The notes under the pieces: generated by a model
What the model was told of the DNA's origin: nothing
What the model saw: the letters and a program-made list of their open reading frames with translations, nothing else
Database searches by the model: none
Position numbers and translations under genes: made by a program
Shown: positions 11,900-23,582 of the stretch, piece after piece
Layout of the letters: every line of letters starts with the position of its first letter
How positions within the stretch are numbered: position 1 is the first letter of the stretch
Assembly (NCBI GenBank): GCA_009599575.1
Contig: VWND01000014.1
Span: forward strand, 854,561 to 918,560
DNA length: 64,000 nucleotides
Reading direction: 5' to 3'
Source of the DNA: Blumeriella jaapii
Taxonomy: Eukaryota; Ascomycota; Leotiomycetes; Helotiales; Drepanopezizaceae

Positions 11900-12627
11900 G
11901 CGCAAATATTTTTCGCGGGCTTTAACGATTTTATAAATCGTTTCGATGCTGCTACAATCGCTGCCGCTTTTTTTTTTTTTGTTGCCGAGGCTAAAGCTTT
12001 TGCTAAAACCTTTGTCGACCTTATTATTCACGACGCTTATATAAATCGTTTAAAAAAGAGTAACGCTTCGGCTTTTATAATAGTCGGAAATCGTGCGAAT
12101 CGCGCCGCGGCTCGGGCTGCCGCCGCTGCTGCTGCGCCCGTTTTGCCGGTTTGGCGGCTGCTGCTGTTTTAGGGGCCTTGGCTGCGCCGGCCCCTTCTTT
12201 TAACGACGCCAGTATGAGACGTATCTTCCGACGTTTCGAAAACGTCGCTCGGACCTATTCTGACCAATTGGGTTAAATTCTGGATTCGATTACGGCTATC
12301 GTAAAAGCCTTGACTGGGATAAGTCGAATATTCTGCGAATTCGTCTGGTACTAATTTTTTTTTTAGCCTGCCGCTGTTCCTGAGTCTGAAAGAGATGGCG
12401 ATAACGATGGGGAGGAGGATAACGATAAAAATGAATTGGCTTAGCGGCGGTTCTGGGGTTTTTTAGATGTTTTTGTTTTTTTTTCCTTGCTTTTACGGCG
12501 CGCATTCGTTACTGCTTCGTTGCTATCATTTGTCGTATTTTTTAAGTATTTTTTTACAACCTTTTTTGCGTTCGTAAAATGGTTTTCTGGCTTCCAGAAG
12601 TTTTCGCTTGGTGAATAGCTTTTTTAT
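11900..12627 (-). pseudogene. outer chromovirus pol fragment: end of chromodomain and C-terminal tail
   Basis: On minus, the translation next to the copia insertion continues the chromodomain begun at 20894: a tryptophan replaced by a stop, then KSYSP and a FWKPE segment matching the usual WKGY..TWEP pattern, then a Lys/Ala-rich tail. The reading frame resumes exactly across the copia insertion once one CGCAC copy is removed. Further left (11334-11900) is AT-rich, heavily mutated 3' sequence of the same element. Confidence 0.75.
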
Positions 12628-12632
12628 CGCAC

Positions 12633-12934
12633 TGTTGCGCTATATTTACATTCCTTTATTTTCTTTTATTTTTTTTGTTCCAGATTTATTCTTTCTGTAC
12701 GCTTTCAGTAGTTAAATGTTCCTGGAGCTCGGAAAGGCTCGTAGTCACGTGATAACGAGCCTTCTCGGAGATTAGTTTTTCCGAGCGACTGATTAAGCGA
12801 GCCCGAACCTTCCGTTTTTTGCGGAGAGCTCGCCAGTCAGATTTAAAATAATATAAGTAATATTTTACTGCATACAATTTATCCGTTCCAGCCTCCGGTA
12901 AGGGTTTCTACCGATTATTCGGCTATGCACGACA
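12633..12934 (+). repeat. 5' LTR of copia element
   Basis: 302 bp, TG...CA ends, followed by the putative primer-binding area starting GTTATGAGCCCC. Differences from the 3' LTR are almost all transitions. Confidence 0.95.
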
Positions 12935-13216
12935 GTTATGAGCCCCGGAGCCAATTAATAAGCTTTTTTCTGCAATGCATACGCTAGGAGACTCGTTGGG
13001 AGCCTTTATCGGTCAATCCATTCGAATTGTAAAAAGATATTCGTGGAAGGTTATATTTTGCAGAATTTTCTTTATTTGGCAAAAGGCTACGAATCGATAA
13101 AAGGCTATTAAGAATGCGGGAAGTATTAATTTTTCGATCTTTTTAATTTACAAACCTTATTTTCATTTTTTTACTTTTTTTAACCAAATCAATCGACTTT
13201 TCATAACGAAAACAAT

Positions 13217-16200
13217 ATGTCGGCCCCTACGAAAAAGGAGGTTTTTCTTTACGATTTAAAATCGTGGATCTTTTGGTTGGAAGCGTACAAATTTCATCGA
13301 TCAGGGATTTTTTTCTTCGATTACACCGATCCTGATCTTTTATTTCGCTTTTTTATTAATGAACGACCATAAAAACAGTCGCTTTACTAGTTTATCGATC
13401 AGAGGAACAGAGAGCGTTAAGCAGACTACGACAAAGAGTACGCCGAATACAATAGCATGACCGAGGCAGAAAAGGCCGCCGTTACGACTGGTAATCCTTC
13501 CGACAGGTCTCGACCAGCCAATTTGATTTTCGACGATTTGAAAAATAAGATCGATCACTTTTTTAAAAACTATTTAAAAAAGTTTAAGAAATGGCAGGAG
13601 TACGTTATTGCCTACCAAAAGTTGCTCGACTGGGTTTTTTCAATTATGGAAACCAGTTTGATGAACTTTGCAATCGTTTAATCGGAGATCAACGCTATTA
13701 ATAATGAGAAAGCGTACGCCACTTTCCATACTGATTTGCAGAGAAATTCGTTAATGGATGGGAGTATGCGGAGGGTCAAGGATTTATATTATAAAAGAAA
13801 GCAGAAATCACTTCAGGCATTCGTTCGTATTCTGAAAAAAGATATTGCTTCTGTATATTTTTCCGTGGTTAGCTTCGTCAGATCTGATTACAAGAACATT
13901 TTTCGCAAGGCGTATAGCGGGAGGGTGAATATGACCGAATGAATGAAGGAATAACAGACCGTTTACAAAGCAGCTGTCGAATATAAGATTTCTGATGTGG
14001 ATGGCCGCTACGCTGCCACCGATTTTCTCGACGCAGTCGCCGCATATATTAATTCACAATGGGCGAACGGCAAAAAAAGGCTAAGTATCTGAAAAACGAA
14101 CTTGCTGGCCTTTTTATAAAAAAGATTTTAATCGAATTGAGCTTTATAATCTTTTCTTTTGAGAACAACCGAGGATTCGACAATTCAGGCCGAAAGGTCG
14201 GAGTTTTCGCTATTTTCTTTTTCGATTTTGAAAACAACGATATTTCGAAAAGTCGTAGAGAGAGAAAGAGGAAAAAGCAAGAAGAAAGAAGGAAAAGGGT
14301 ATGATTGCCTATGCGACACTTCCAAGAAGCGCCATTTTTATTTCCTAACCGATTGTAAAAAGCTTTTGTACGCAATGGATAGTCGTCGTGAAGAAAAGAC
14401 TTTTTTTAATCCCTTAAATAGGGCAGAAGATCGCTGAAATGCGAAAAGAGCTGTTTTTCAATTATAAAAAGGCTTTGAAGGCTCTGAATGAAAAGGGTAT
14501 TTAAATGGTCGCAATTAATAAAATCTTTAGAATCTTAATAACCAAGCCAAAACAGATTCCAAAGTCAATTTCCAAGGACGACCAAAAGGAGTCTTTTACC
14601 GCAACTTTTTGTTTTTTTTGCTCTGATGCGATCAAAAAGTACTTCGGAATCAACGTTTTGGCTCTGAAGCTTGATCAGTGTTATCTTTTGGACAAAAGTA
14701 CTTTTTTTGATAATTGTTTTGGAATTTATTTGATAAACGACAAGGATTTTTTTATCGAAAGGTTTTATAAAAAGGTTAATAATTCTATTAACAGCGTTTA
14801 TGCAGGCATATAAAGTTTTTCAATCGTCGGGAAAGGGAGTCGTTTGATAAAAGGGGCCTTTCGCAAAAAGAATAGGAAGCTTTGGAATATGGTTTTTAAT
14901 AACGTGGCGTTCGTTCCAGATTTTACTACCAATATTATTTCCGCTAGTCTTTTGGCTAAAAAGGGTTATTAGTTCCAAAGGTTAAATAATACTTTTCGTT
15001 TTGGGAGCCCTGAAAGCTTTATTTTGAAACGTTAATGTCAGACGATCGCCGATTTTTGTATGTTTGAATATATTAAAGTTAATTGCTTTTTTTGTTCGCA
15101 CTTTCCACGTGACAATTTGCACTTTTTAAAACGTGATTCGCCCGGCCTGATAATTTATATAATTCCGAAACGTCGTACGCGCTATAAGTTTAAAAAAAGC
15201 AGCGTGTTTACGTACGATCGGAATGACGATGCGCGCTTGTAGCATTTTCGTTCGGGCCATTTGGGTAAAGACGCGTTCGAAAAGCTGGTCGAGAATATTC
15301 GTAAAGTAAAAATCAAGGGCTTAACCAGAGTGGAGTGCGAGGAATATGCTGTTACGCATTCAAAGCAGGTGATTTCAAGGGCAATATTAAAGAACAAGTT
15401 TTTCAGACTTTTTTTTCGCATCGGTTAGGACTTTTACGACTATTCCAAAGGTCGTAGAAAAACCTACAACGGCTCGACGTAAATGTTTCTGATAAAAGAC
15501 GAATACAGTGGAAAGATTTGGGCCTTCGCTATCAGGACGAGAGGTATAAAGGTCGTTCTGAACCGTTTTCAGATATTCGACGCATAGGTGAAACGCTAAT
15601 ACAACCTTTCCATTTGCAAAATTCGACAAGATAACGAGTCGTCGGTAATTCCAAAATAAAAAAATACTATTTCGGAATACCAGAGATGGGCGGAGCGCGA
15701 AAGTATCGATCTGGAATTAACTTTACCTTACGTGCATTAGCCAAACGGCTCGATCGAACGAGCAGGGAGGGAAGTAATTAAGCGTTCGATAAAAATGAGA
15801 ATTGGGGCGGGACTTCCAACTTCCTTTTGGCCCGAAACGATAAAAGCAGCAGCGCATTTGTATAATATGTCGCCGTTTGCTAAGAAACAATTCAAGTTTC
15901 CAAATGAAGTTTTATATAGCTGGTTTAGATAATATTTTCGGTATTACGACCTTGCTATTGTGAAGGCGCGTACGGCCGATCTTAGACCAGACTGAAGCAA
16001 AGTTTATGCGTACGAAGCTCGTGCGTACCTAATAATAAAAGATCGGAAGGCCATAAAATATAAAAGAGAATTTAAGGTTTTTCCGAAAGGATATATCGGA
16101 TATTTGGTTGGATATAGCGCTTTTAATATTTACAAAATCTGGGTGCTTTAGCTAATGCGTATGATTACGAGCCGAAACGTAGTATTTGACGAATCCAAGT

Positions 16201-19008
16201 TTTATTTTTCGGAGGCTGAAAGTCCAAGTTTTATAACTAGACTAAAGCTTCAAAAGACCGTGGAGTTTATCGAAAACGCGGAGGACGAAAAAGCTTAAGA
16301 CGCTGAGTATCAGATATTAGCGGGCGGTTTTAATGGCGGCGCAGACCAGCAAAACTCGGTGTACTAAAAAAGGGGTGATACAAAAAAAAAGCTATTATTA
16401 CAAAACGAGCAACTTCCAGATTTTACAAAAGGAAATGGAGGTTTTTTTTTCCACCGGAGCCGCCATTAGGACCAGGATCGATTTCAGGCCCTTCTAGTGG
16501 ACCTTTAAAGCCTACGGTGAAAAAGGAGGACATTTTAATACCAATGGATTTAGATATCCCAAAGAATAAGGCCAAATCCTCGGGGGTGGAAGATTTAATA
16601 GAGGTCGAAATGATCGAGCCTTTTTTTACGGTCGATTCAGACGTCCAGAGCTCGGAGGTGATGGTTTTTTATAAAAGCCCTTTCGATAAAGCTATTACCG
16701 ACCAGTTTTAATTTTCAGGATTAATTATCAGTCGGAAGTATGCAAAGCATATCCGAAACACTTTGACCGACGCGATAAAAGCGTCAGAAGGTTATGGAGG
16801 TTTAAAAAGGAGTAACAGATTAGCAAAGTTTATTATTGCAGGACAGGATAAAGCAGAGCAAAGCTTTAGAAGGTTTTCCGGCGCGGATATAAAAATGGTT
16901 CTATACGAGGAAGCGCGCAATTCAACCCTTTAAGTTATAATTAGAAGTTATCGTCCGGCAGATCAGGCGCCAGATCGACTTAAAATAGAGCAGCCATCTG
17001 AACGCTTGCTTTTGGAAGCTTTTCCAAAGCTGATTACTAAGGAGAAGGCATTATTCAGAAGGAGTAGAAGGAACAAATCGAAGTTTCCGATAAGCGATGA
17101 AAAGCAGTTGATTTCAAAAACTGCTAAACGAAATCGTACAGACTTTATTTTATATTGGCCGGATAGACCGGAAATGTACGCCACGGTATGCGAAATCTTT
17201 TAATCAGTGGCTTTATTTATTAAACAACAGATCGACGAATTCGTTTATACGTTTTGAACAGACGAGCCGATTTAGGTGGATGGAAAAGACCTTCAGGCTG
17301 TCCACGCAGTGGTGGCGGCTTCGATGGGAGAAAAGTCGGTAAGAAACATTTAATTTTCCGACCAAAAACAATATCGGGACAATTTTCCGAAGGCTTTAAG
17401 AAACTGGAACGAGTTGAAAACCACCAGATGAAAGAGCAGTTTAAAAAGGAAGCAAAGACCGAGATCAAAAACTTGGAGACCAGAAAATGCTGGAGGATTG
17501 TTAAAAAGAATGAAACTATAAAGTCTATTTTATTTAAATAGATTTTTATATACAAAACGAATAGCTTAGGCGAGTTGCAGCGGTGTAGATCGAGACTAGT
17601 CGTGAGGAGAGATTTTCAAGACGAAGCTTTAATTTTTTTTATATACGCAGTTATATTCGCAGCCCGTTTTTTCCGAACGGTTATAGCGCTGGCGGCTTAT
17701 TTCGACCTGAAAGTCAAGCAATTCGATATGGTTAATGCTTTCGTTAATGCAAAACGAGATTCCAGGAGTAAGCCAGTTACGTGCCATCTGCCTGATGAAT
17801 TCAAACAACCAGGTATGGTGGTACAGCTAGACCGAGCTTTGTATAGGTTAAGGGACTTTCCAGCTTTGTGGTACGGCGAATTTGCCAATACTTTGAGAAA
17901 GCTGAAGCTCGAACCAATGGGCGAGGAGCTTTGTATATTCGCCAACGAGGTGCGGAGCGTGTATGTAGCGTTTTACGTCGATAATATTTAAGTTTTATAC
18001 CACGCCTCTTATTCGTCAAAAGCCGACGAAATCATTTTCGGTCTGAAAAAGGCCTACGAGCTTATAAGCATAGGAAATCTGGACTATTTTTTCGGAGTTC
18101 GTATTTTACGAAACAGACAAAAAAAGGAAGTTTTTCTGCTCTACGACTCGTATATCGAAAAGATCGCTACGAAGTTTGATATATATAAAAAGCGCTTTTT
18201 AAGCACGCCTTTCCCAACCTGCGAATTTATTAAAAACCCAAGCGTAGCCACGCTTTCGCAGATCAAAGAGTATCAAAAAAAGGTCGGTTTAATTTTGTAT
18301 ACGGCTATTATGCTTCGACCCGACGTGGTTTTCGCAGCTTTTTAGCTTTTTTACTTTTTTACCAATCTAAGTTTCTAATATCTCGAGGCAGCTAATTGAA
18401 CGCTTCGATATTTTTATGAAACGAGGTTCCTAAGAATCGTTTACAATCGGGAGGAGCGGGAAAACCAATTGATAGTTTCCATCGACGCTATTTTTTTTTT
18501 TCGCCGACGATCCAGAAACTCGGAAATCTTTTCAGGGGTATAATAGCGAGCCGGAAAAGCTTATTTTTTTTTTTTTTTTTTCGGAAGTGCTATTTTGTGA
18601 AAAGCTGTACGATAAGATACAATCACTATTTTTTTTATTAAAGCGGAGCTACTTGCTTGTATGGCGACCGTGAAAGAGATAATAGCATTCCAACGTTTTT
18701 TTAAGAAGTTTCGATTCGACGTTGTTTCTGAGTGAAACGTATATTGCGACAACTAGCAAACGATCAGATTAATCGTAGAGGATAAAAAGAGAATTTCCAC
18801 GAAGCTCCGCCACGTCGATATAAGCAATATGTGGATTCGCCAGGAGTATCAAAATGAGAAGTTCAAAATCATATATCTTTTAATAGATAAAATGCACGCA
18901 GACGGTTTTACTAAGAATCTGACCCGACAAAAGCACGAAAGTTTCGTTAAACTTTTTAATCTACGGGATTTTCGGAGCTTTGTCGAAAAGCTCGACCAAT
19001 CGAACTGA
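13217..19008 (+). pseudogene. copia gag-pol, degraded
   Basis: Starts at ATG 13217 and ends at TGA 19006-19008, with many internal stops at former CAA, CAG and TGG codons. Recognisable parts: gag at about 13.2-14.4 kb with a Cys/His knuckle-like segment near 14.3 kb; the protease/integrase junction near 14.9-15.05 kb; integrase with WHRRFGHLG near 15.25 kb; reverse transcriptase at about 17.45-18.35 kb with RLVVR, FDMVNAF and YVDN; and the RNase H end with KLRHVDISNMWIRQ and HADGFTK at 18.8-18.95 kb. This domain order is diagnostic for Ty1/copia. Several single stops interrupt otherwise continuous frames. Confidence 0.9.
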
Positions 19009-19206
19009 AAAGCTTGCATTTTGCAGGCGTATATTTATTTAAACAGACTTTTATTAAAACTTAAAACATAGCAAAACCATTTTTTAACCAAAGGAAATCC
19101 GAACCTTTCGCAAATTCAAAAACCCAAAACCAAACCGTTCAGTTTTGCAAAAGGTTAAAAATATAACCCGCCAAAATAATAATCCGCGCCCGACGCTCCG
19201 CGACAG

Positions 19207-20367
19207 TCAGATCTGGGATAAACCCTCCGATAGCCCTTTTAGGAACAGCTGCCGCCGGCTGTGCGGCCGGAATATTCCCTTTTTTTTGCGGAGTTCCACC
19301 AGGCTGAGGATCAGGGACGTTTGGCAGAAGGGTCGCCGCGAGATTCTTTTTGGACTTTCAGGAACGGGAGCATTCTTTGGTAGGTCGTGGCCAGGCCCTA
19401 TTCCGCCAGCACGTGGAACAGGGGTAGAAGTTTTTATTCGAGAAGCAGGAGCAGGAGTCTGAAGAACCTTACGAGCCGCGGCGAGCTTCGCGTCAATGAT
19501 ACGCTTTGTGTTTATTAGTTTTGCTTTTGAGTTACGATCGATTTGAAGGTTTACTTTTTTGCATTTTTAAAGCCGCTTTAACCGTAGGGTAAAAAATAAC
19601 CGTTATATCCTAGGAATCGATTAGCAGAGACGATAGAGTTTTTCGATAAAACTGACCGTTTTAGTGACTTTGTTAATCCGAGTTTTGAGAACGGAAAATT
19701 ACGCAGTCAAAACGTTCGCGTCGGCCGGAATGCACGACGTGCTGGTTGCGTAGCATCGATAGCAACGAGCTTTAGCCAGGTTCGACAGGCAGTCGTAGTT
19801 TAGGTTTCCAATTGCTTCGCGAATAATACAGGTCATATAAAGAATAGGGTTGGGAGGCCCAGGAATAGCAGGCTTTCTGGCTCTAATGCGAGCGCGTTTT
19901 AAAGGACGATTATCGTCGTTATTTCCATTTTCAGTTTTTTCGCTTTAGTAATTCCCGGCCGCTTTTTTTCCAGAAGCGCCAGTGTTTTGCCCTCCCTTTC
20001 CGGAAGTATTATCAGGACCGAGACCACCGCCAGTAGCTTTTCCACCGTTAGCAGCGTTTCCTTTACTTTTAGGCGTCATATCGGCATTCTCGAGGCCAGG
20101 CAAGTATGGATCTCCGAGAAGACCGTTTAAAAACGAAACATCGAAAAGGTCGTTTTTTTCGAAAGGGTTAAAAAGAGACGAATTGGCCGAAAAGGCCGAC
20201 TGATTGCGCAAAATGGACTTCGCAAAACTTCGATTACGCAAGCGCCGAGGACTGGGAGTCCGAAGAGCTGGGCTAATTGGTCGCGTGGAGCCACGCGGAC
20301 GATTTTTTTTGGGTATGGGAAAGGCCATATCGATGTTTCTGATTAAGATAGTAGAGCTTGAATCCAT
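19207..20367 (-). pseudogene. antisense accessory ORF inside the copia element
   Basis: On minus, one frame of 387 codons runs from ATG 20367 to TGA 19207. It is open for its first 140 codons and afterwards interrupted only by TAA codons of the kind expected where CAA was converted. Content: an Arg/Ser/Pro-rich N-terminal third, a segment rich in Phe/Asn/Leu (FNPFEKNDLFDV), a Gly/Asn/Lys-rich linker, a CYRCY..C cysteine motif near 19780, and a charged helical stretch near residue 285 (INTKRIIDAKLAAARK). It lies between pol and the 3' LTR and runs opposite to gag-pol. I recognise no family. It could be an accessory gene of the element or a captured sequence. Confidence 0.6.
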
Positions 20368-20586
20368 TAGAAAACTGATAGGGAGATAAAGAAGTTGAGG
20401 TTTTCAAAAGCGACGAGACTTTTATTTAAGCTGAATTGGTTTTATTTACGCTTCGCAACGATAAAAAAATATAAATAAGCCATATAAATGTTGTAATATC
20501 GCGTTACGGCCGTATTCGGACGACAAAAGAATTTTTCCGCGCTTTGAGAGTAGCTGATCGCCGGATTGGCAATTAGCTAGAAGGTG

Positions 20587-20888
20587 TGTTGCGTTATATT
20601 TATATTCTTTTATTTTCTTTTATTTTTTTTGTTTTAAATTTATTTTTTCTGTACGCTTTTAGTAGTTAGATGTTCCTGGAGCTCGGAAAGGCTCGTAGTT
20701 ACGTGATAACGAGCCTTTTCGGAAATTAGTTTTTCCGAGCGACTGACTAAGCGAGCCCGAACCTTCCGTCTTTTGCGGAGAGCTCGCCAGTCAGACTTAG
20801 AACAATACAAGTAACATTTTACTGCATACAATTCATCCGTCCCAGCCTCCGGTGAGGGTTCCTACCGACTATTCGGCTATGCACGACA
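20587..20888 (+). repeat. 3' LTR of copia element
   Basis: 302 bp, same length and ends as the left copy, followed directly by CGCAC. The right end keeps more C than the left copy does. Confidence 0.95.
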
Positions 20889-20893
20889 CGCAC

Positions 20894-23035
20894 CAAATAA
20901 TATCGGCCTTTTTTTGTATTTTTATAAGCTTATATTGATTTGATTTTGTATTTTTCGGGTTCTTGGAATTTTATTATATTATTTTTCGGCTCGGTGTCGT
21001 CCCGACCCTGCCAAAGTTCTAGTAAAAAAACGTGGAAGGTATCGTAAATACGATATTGAAAAGAGAGCTCGAATTAGTAAGCTTGGCCGTATTCGTATAT
21101 AATTCGCTTGATTTTGAAAGGCTTTAAATATTTATTTAAAAACTTTCGAAAAAGTCGCAGCTATCGGAGGTTTTTGATCGACAATAGTATTTTGTCGCTT
21201 ACTTAAAATCTAGTCTTTTTGTGTTTAGCGTCGTAAAACTTTTTGTAATTCGCGTTGGCTTTTCTTAGCTTTTTATTAAATATTTCTTTTTTTTTGTAAT
21301 ATTCTAACTCGTTTTTTCGCTGACGGTACCCTTTTTTCTACGACGTCGCTCTCGACGTTGCTGCTAAGTTCTGGGTGAAAGCCGTATAATATGCGAAAAG
21401 AAATAGAATCCGTAAAAGCGTGTATCGAATTATTATACGTAAACTCGGCTAAAGCAAGCTTCGTAGCCTAATCGTTTTGTCGATAATCGCAGTACGTGCG
21501 AAAATAAAATTTTAAAATTTGATTTTAACGTTCCGTTTGGCCATCGGTCTAAAAATGGAAAACGGTGCTTAATCGACGTCGTATTTATAGGTGGAATATT
21601 ATTAAAAACCAGAATTTACTAGTGAAAACTGACCTTTTGTTTGTAATAATCCTTTTAGAGCAGCCAAAATTTTTGTAAACGTATTGTATAAATATCTCAG
21701 CTAAATCTGGGGCTGAAATCGTTTTTTGTATCGGTATATATTTCGACAGCTTCGTATATCGGTTTATTATAACGAATATCGAATCGTAAATACGATTTCG
21801 TTTTTTGCTAAAAGGTAGACCCGTAATAAAATCTATGGTTATCTTTTTCCAAGGTTTTGTAAAAGTCGAAAAGGAGGCTAACTCGCCATAAGATCGGTGC
21901 TTTCTAGGCTTGCTTTTCTGGCACTTTCCATACGTATTAACGTAACGTTTTACGTCGCCTCGTAAACCAGGCTAAAAATACTTTTTTTCGATCAGTTTTA
22001 GCGTTCGCCGAAAGCTTTAATAGCCGGCGGTCGGGTCGTCGTGATTAATTTTTAATATTTCGCTTTTAATAGCGCTTTTATTCGGAATATACGCACGTTT
22101 TTTGTAACGTAATAATTTATTTTGGCCTATACGCCAATGTTTTTCGGACCCGGCTCGACTGCTTTGCGAGGCCGATTCGTACGTTTTTTATAATACAAAA
22201 AAATCAGATTTTTGCAATTTAAAAATAGTTTTGTGAATCGGTTTTGCTAGCTCGTTATTAGCCGTTTCGGATTATAATAATATAGCGGCTACGCTCCGTG
22301 GTATATATTATTTGCAATTAATAATATTAGTAAAAAACAATCCGGCGAAAAAGCCTTTTATTTGGCTTTTTTCCGTTTGCTTTCTACTTTCTGATCCCGT
22401 TAACAAAAGTTTCGAATACTTATCGGCGCGAAATAGTTTATGCCCCGATTTTAAGCGTGTTTTTACTGCGGAAAACATTCTAGAATTTCTTAAATAAGCT
22501 AGTTTTAGCTTACGATATAACGTAGGCAGTTGCTCGTTATTTTTTTTTAAATTTTTTTTTAAATTTGGCCGGCGGGAAAAACCATCCGCCGGATTAAAAA
22601 CTTTTGTTTTATATTCGATTGCAAAATCGTATTTAGCTAGCTCGTCGGCCCACCTTGCTTAGCGTCCGTTTAAACGTTTTTTCGTAAAAAAGTATTTCAA
22701 ATTATAGTAATTTGTACGTATAATAATAACGTCAGAAACGTTACGTAGATATTGGCTCTATTGTTAAAAGCGTAAATTATAGCTATTAGCTTAGCGTCGT
22801 GGACTTCGTATTTTTGTTTTATAAAAGAAAGCTTTTTCGAATAGTACGCGATAGGGTGCCAACGTGCCTCCGCATTCTTTCCGAACAATTAAAATAATAT
22901 TCCGCTTATAGCGAATTTCGAAGCGTCTGTTTCGATTTGGATTTTTAATCGAGGGTCGAAATAGCGTAGAATCGATGCTTGGCAAAACTTTTCTTTTAAA
23001 AATAAAAAGGCGAGTTTCGCTTCGAATGGGAAACG
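20894..23035 (-). pseudogene. outer chromovirus pol fragment: RNase H, integrase, start of chromodomain
   Basis: On minus, from 23035: RNase H with ETDASKFAISG and WHPIAYYSKKLS; an integrase core with PWKKITIDFITGLPFSK and IINRYTK near 21.8 kb; a TDGQTER segment and AEFTYNNS near 21.5 kb, with stops at conserved Gln and Trp positions; the IYDTFHVFLLE pre-chromodomain motif near 21.0 kb; and GRYYLV of the chromodomain at the copia insertion point. In this clade chromodomains bind modified histone H3 and steer integration to heterochromatin. Confidence 0.85.
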
Positions 23036-23040
23036 AAAAG

Positions 23041-23339
23041 TGTGACGATCTAATCAGTCGAAGGGCTGGGAGATCAGTCAACTGGTCGCCGTGTTCATAT
23101 GGTATGAGAAACGAGCCTTTGGTTCTGTAACAATAAAGATATTCATTTAGAATCAACAACTGCAGAAGGCAGAGGTTGCTAAGGGGAGAGAGCTTTATAT
23201 ATATGATAGTTTCCATAGTTGATAGGAAGACTCATCAGGAGACCAGAGAGCTTGCAGTTATACGTAGTTGTTAGGGAGCTTGCAGCTATACGTAGTTGCT
23301 GGGGTGATACGAGAGATGGCAACAGAGTGAATCGTTATA
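23041..23339 (-). repeat. 3' LTR of inner gypsy
   Basis: 299 bp. Contains two copies of a GCTTGCAGYTATACGTAG submotif. Preceded by AAAAG. The purine tract CGGGGAAATAA (minus) abuts its right edge. Confidence 0.95.
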
Positions 23340-23582
23340 TTATTTCCCCGTCCGAAAAAAGCGCGCTCTCGAGCTTTTATTTATTGGTACGTTATTATTC
23401 AAATGATCGTACGAGTTTAAACCTTCGGAATATGCTTTTAGCTAGTCTACAAGTTTTGCAGAAGGACCGGGGAGCTTTTTATACGCCAAATGAAAGTCGC
23501 GCATTTTCAGAGGAGCGTATATAAAGTCAGACGCGGAATACCACGTGAGATTTTTATTTAAGCCTACCCAAGAAGCTTTGTA

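Larger units (their letters stand above)
12633..20888 (+). mobile_element. Ty1/copia retrotransposon nested in the chromovirus chromodomain
   Basis: Two 302-bp LTRs (12633-12934 and 20587-20888), both TGTTGCG...GCACGACA, flanked by the target duplication CGCAC (12628-12632 and 20889-20893). Total 8256 bp, longer than typical copia elements because about 1.6 kb lies between pol and the right LTR, where an antisense ORF sits. Internal order gag, integrase, reverse transcriptase, RNase H identifies copia rather than gypsy. Mutated throughout; the YVDD motif reads YVDN. A related solo LTR is present at 56671-56966. Confidence 0.96.

Noticed and set aside
19145..19462. 105-codon plus ORF in the copia element
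   Set aside because: Shadow of the antisense accessory frame, whose composition and longer continuity are more coding-like.
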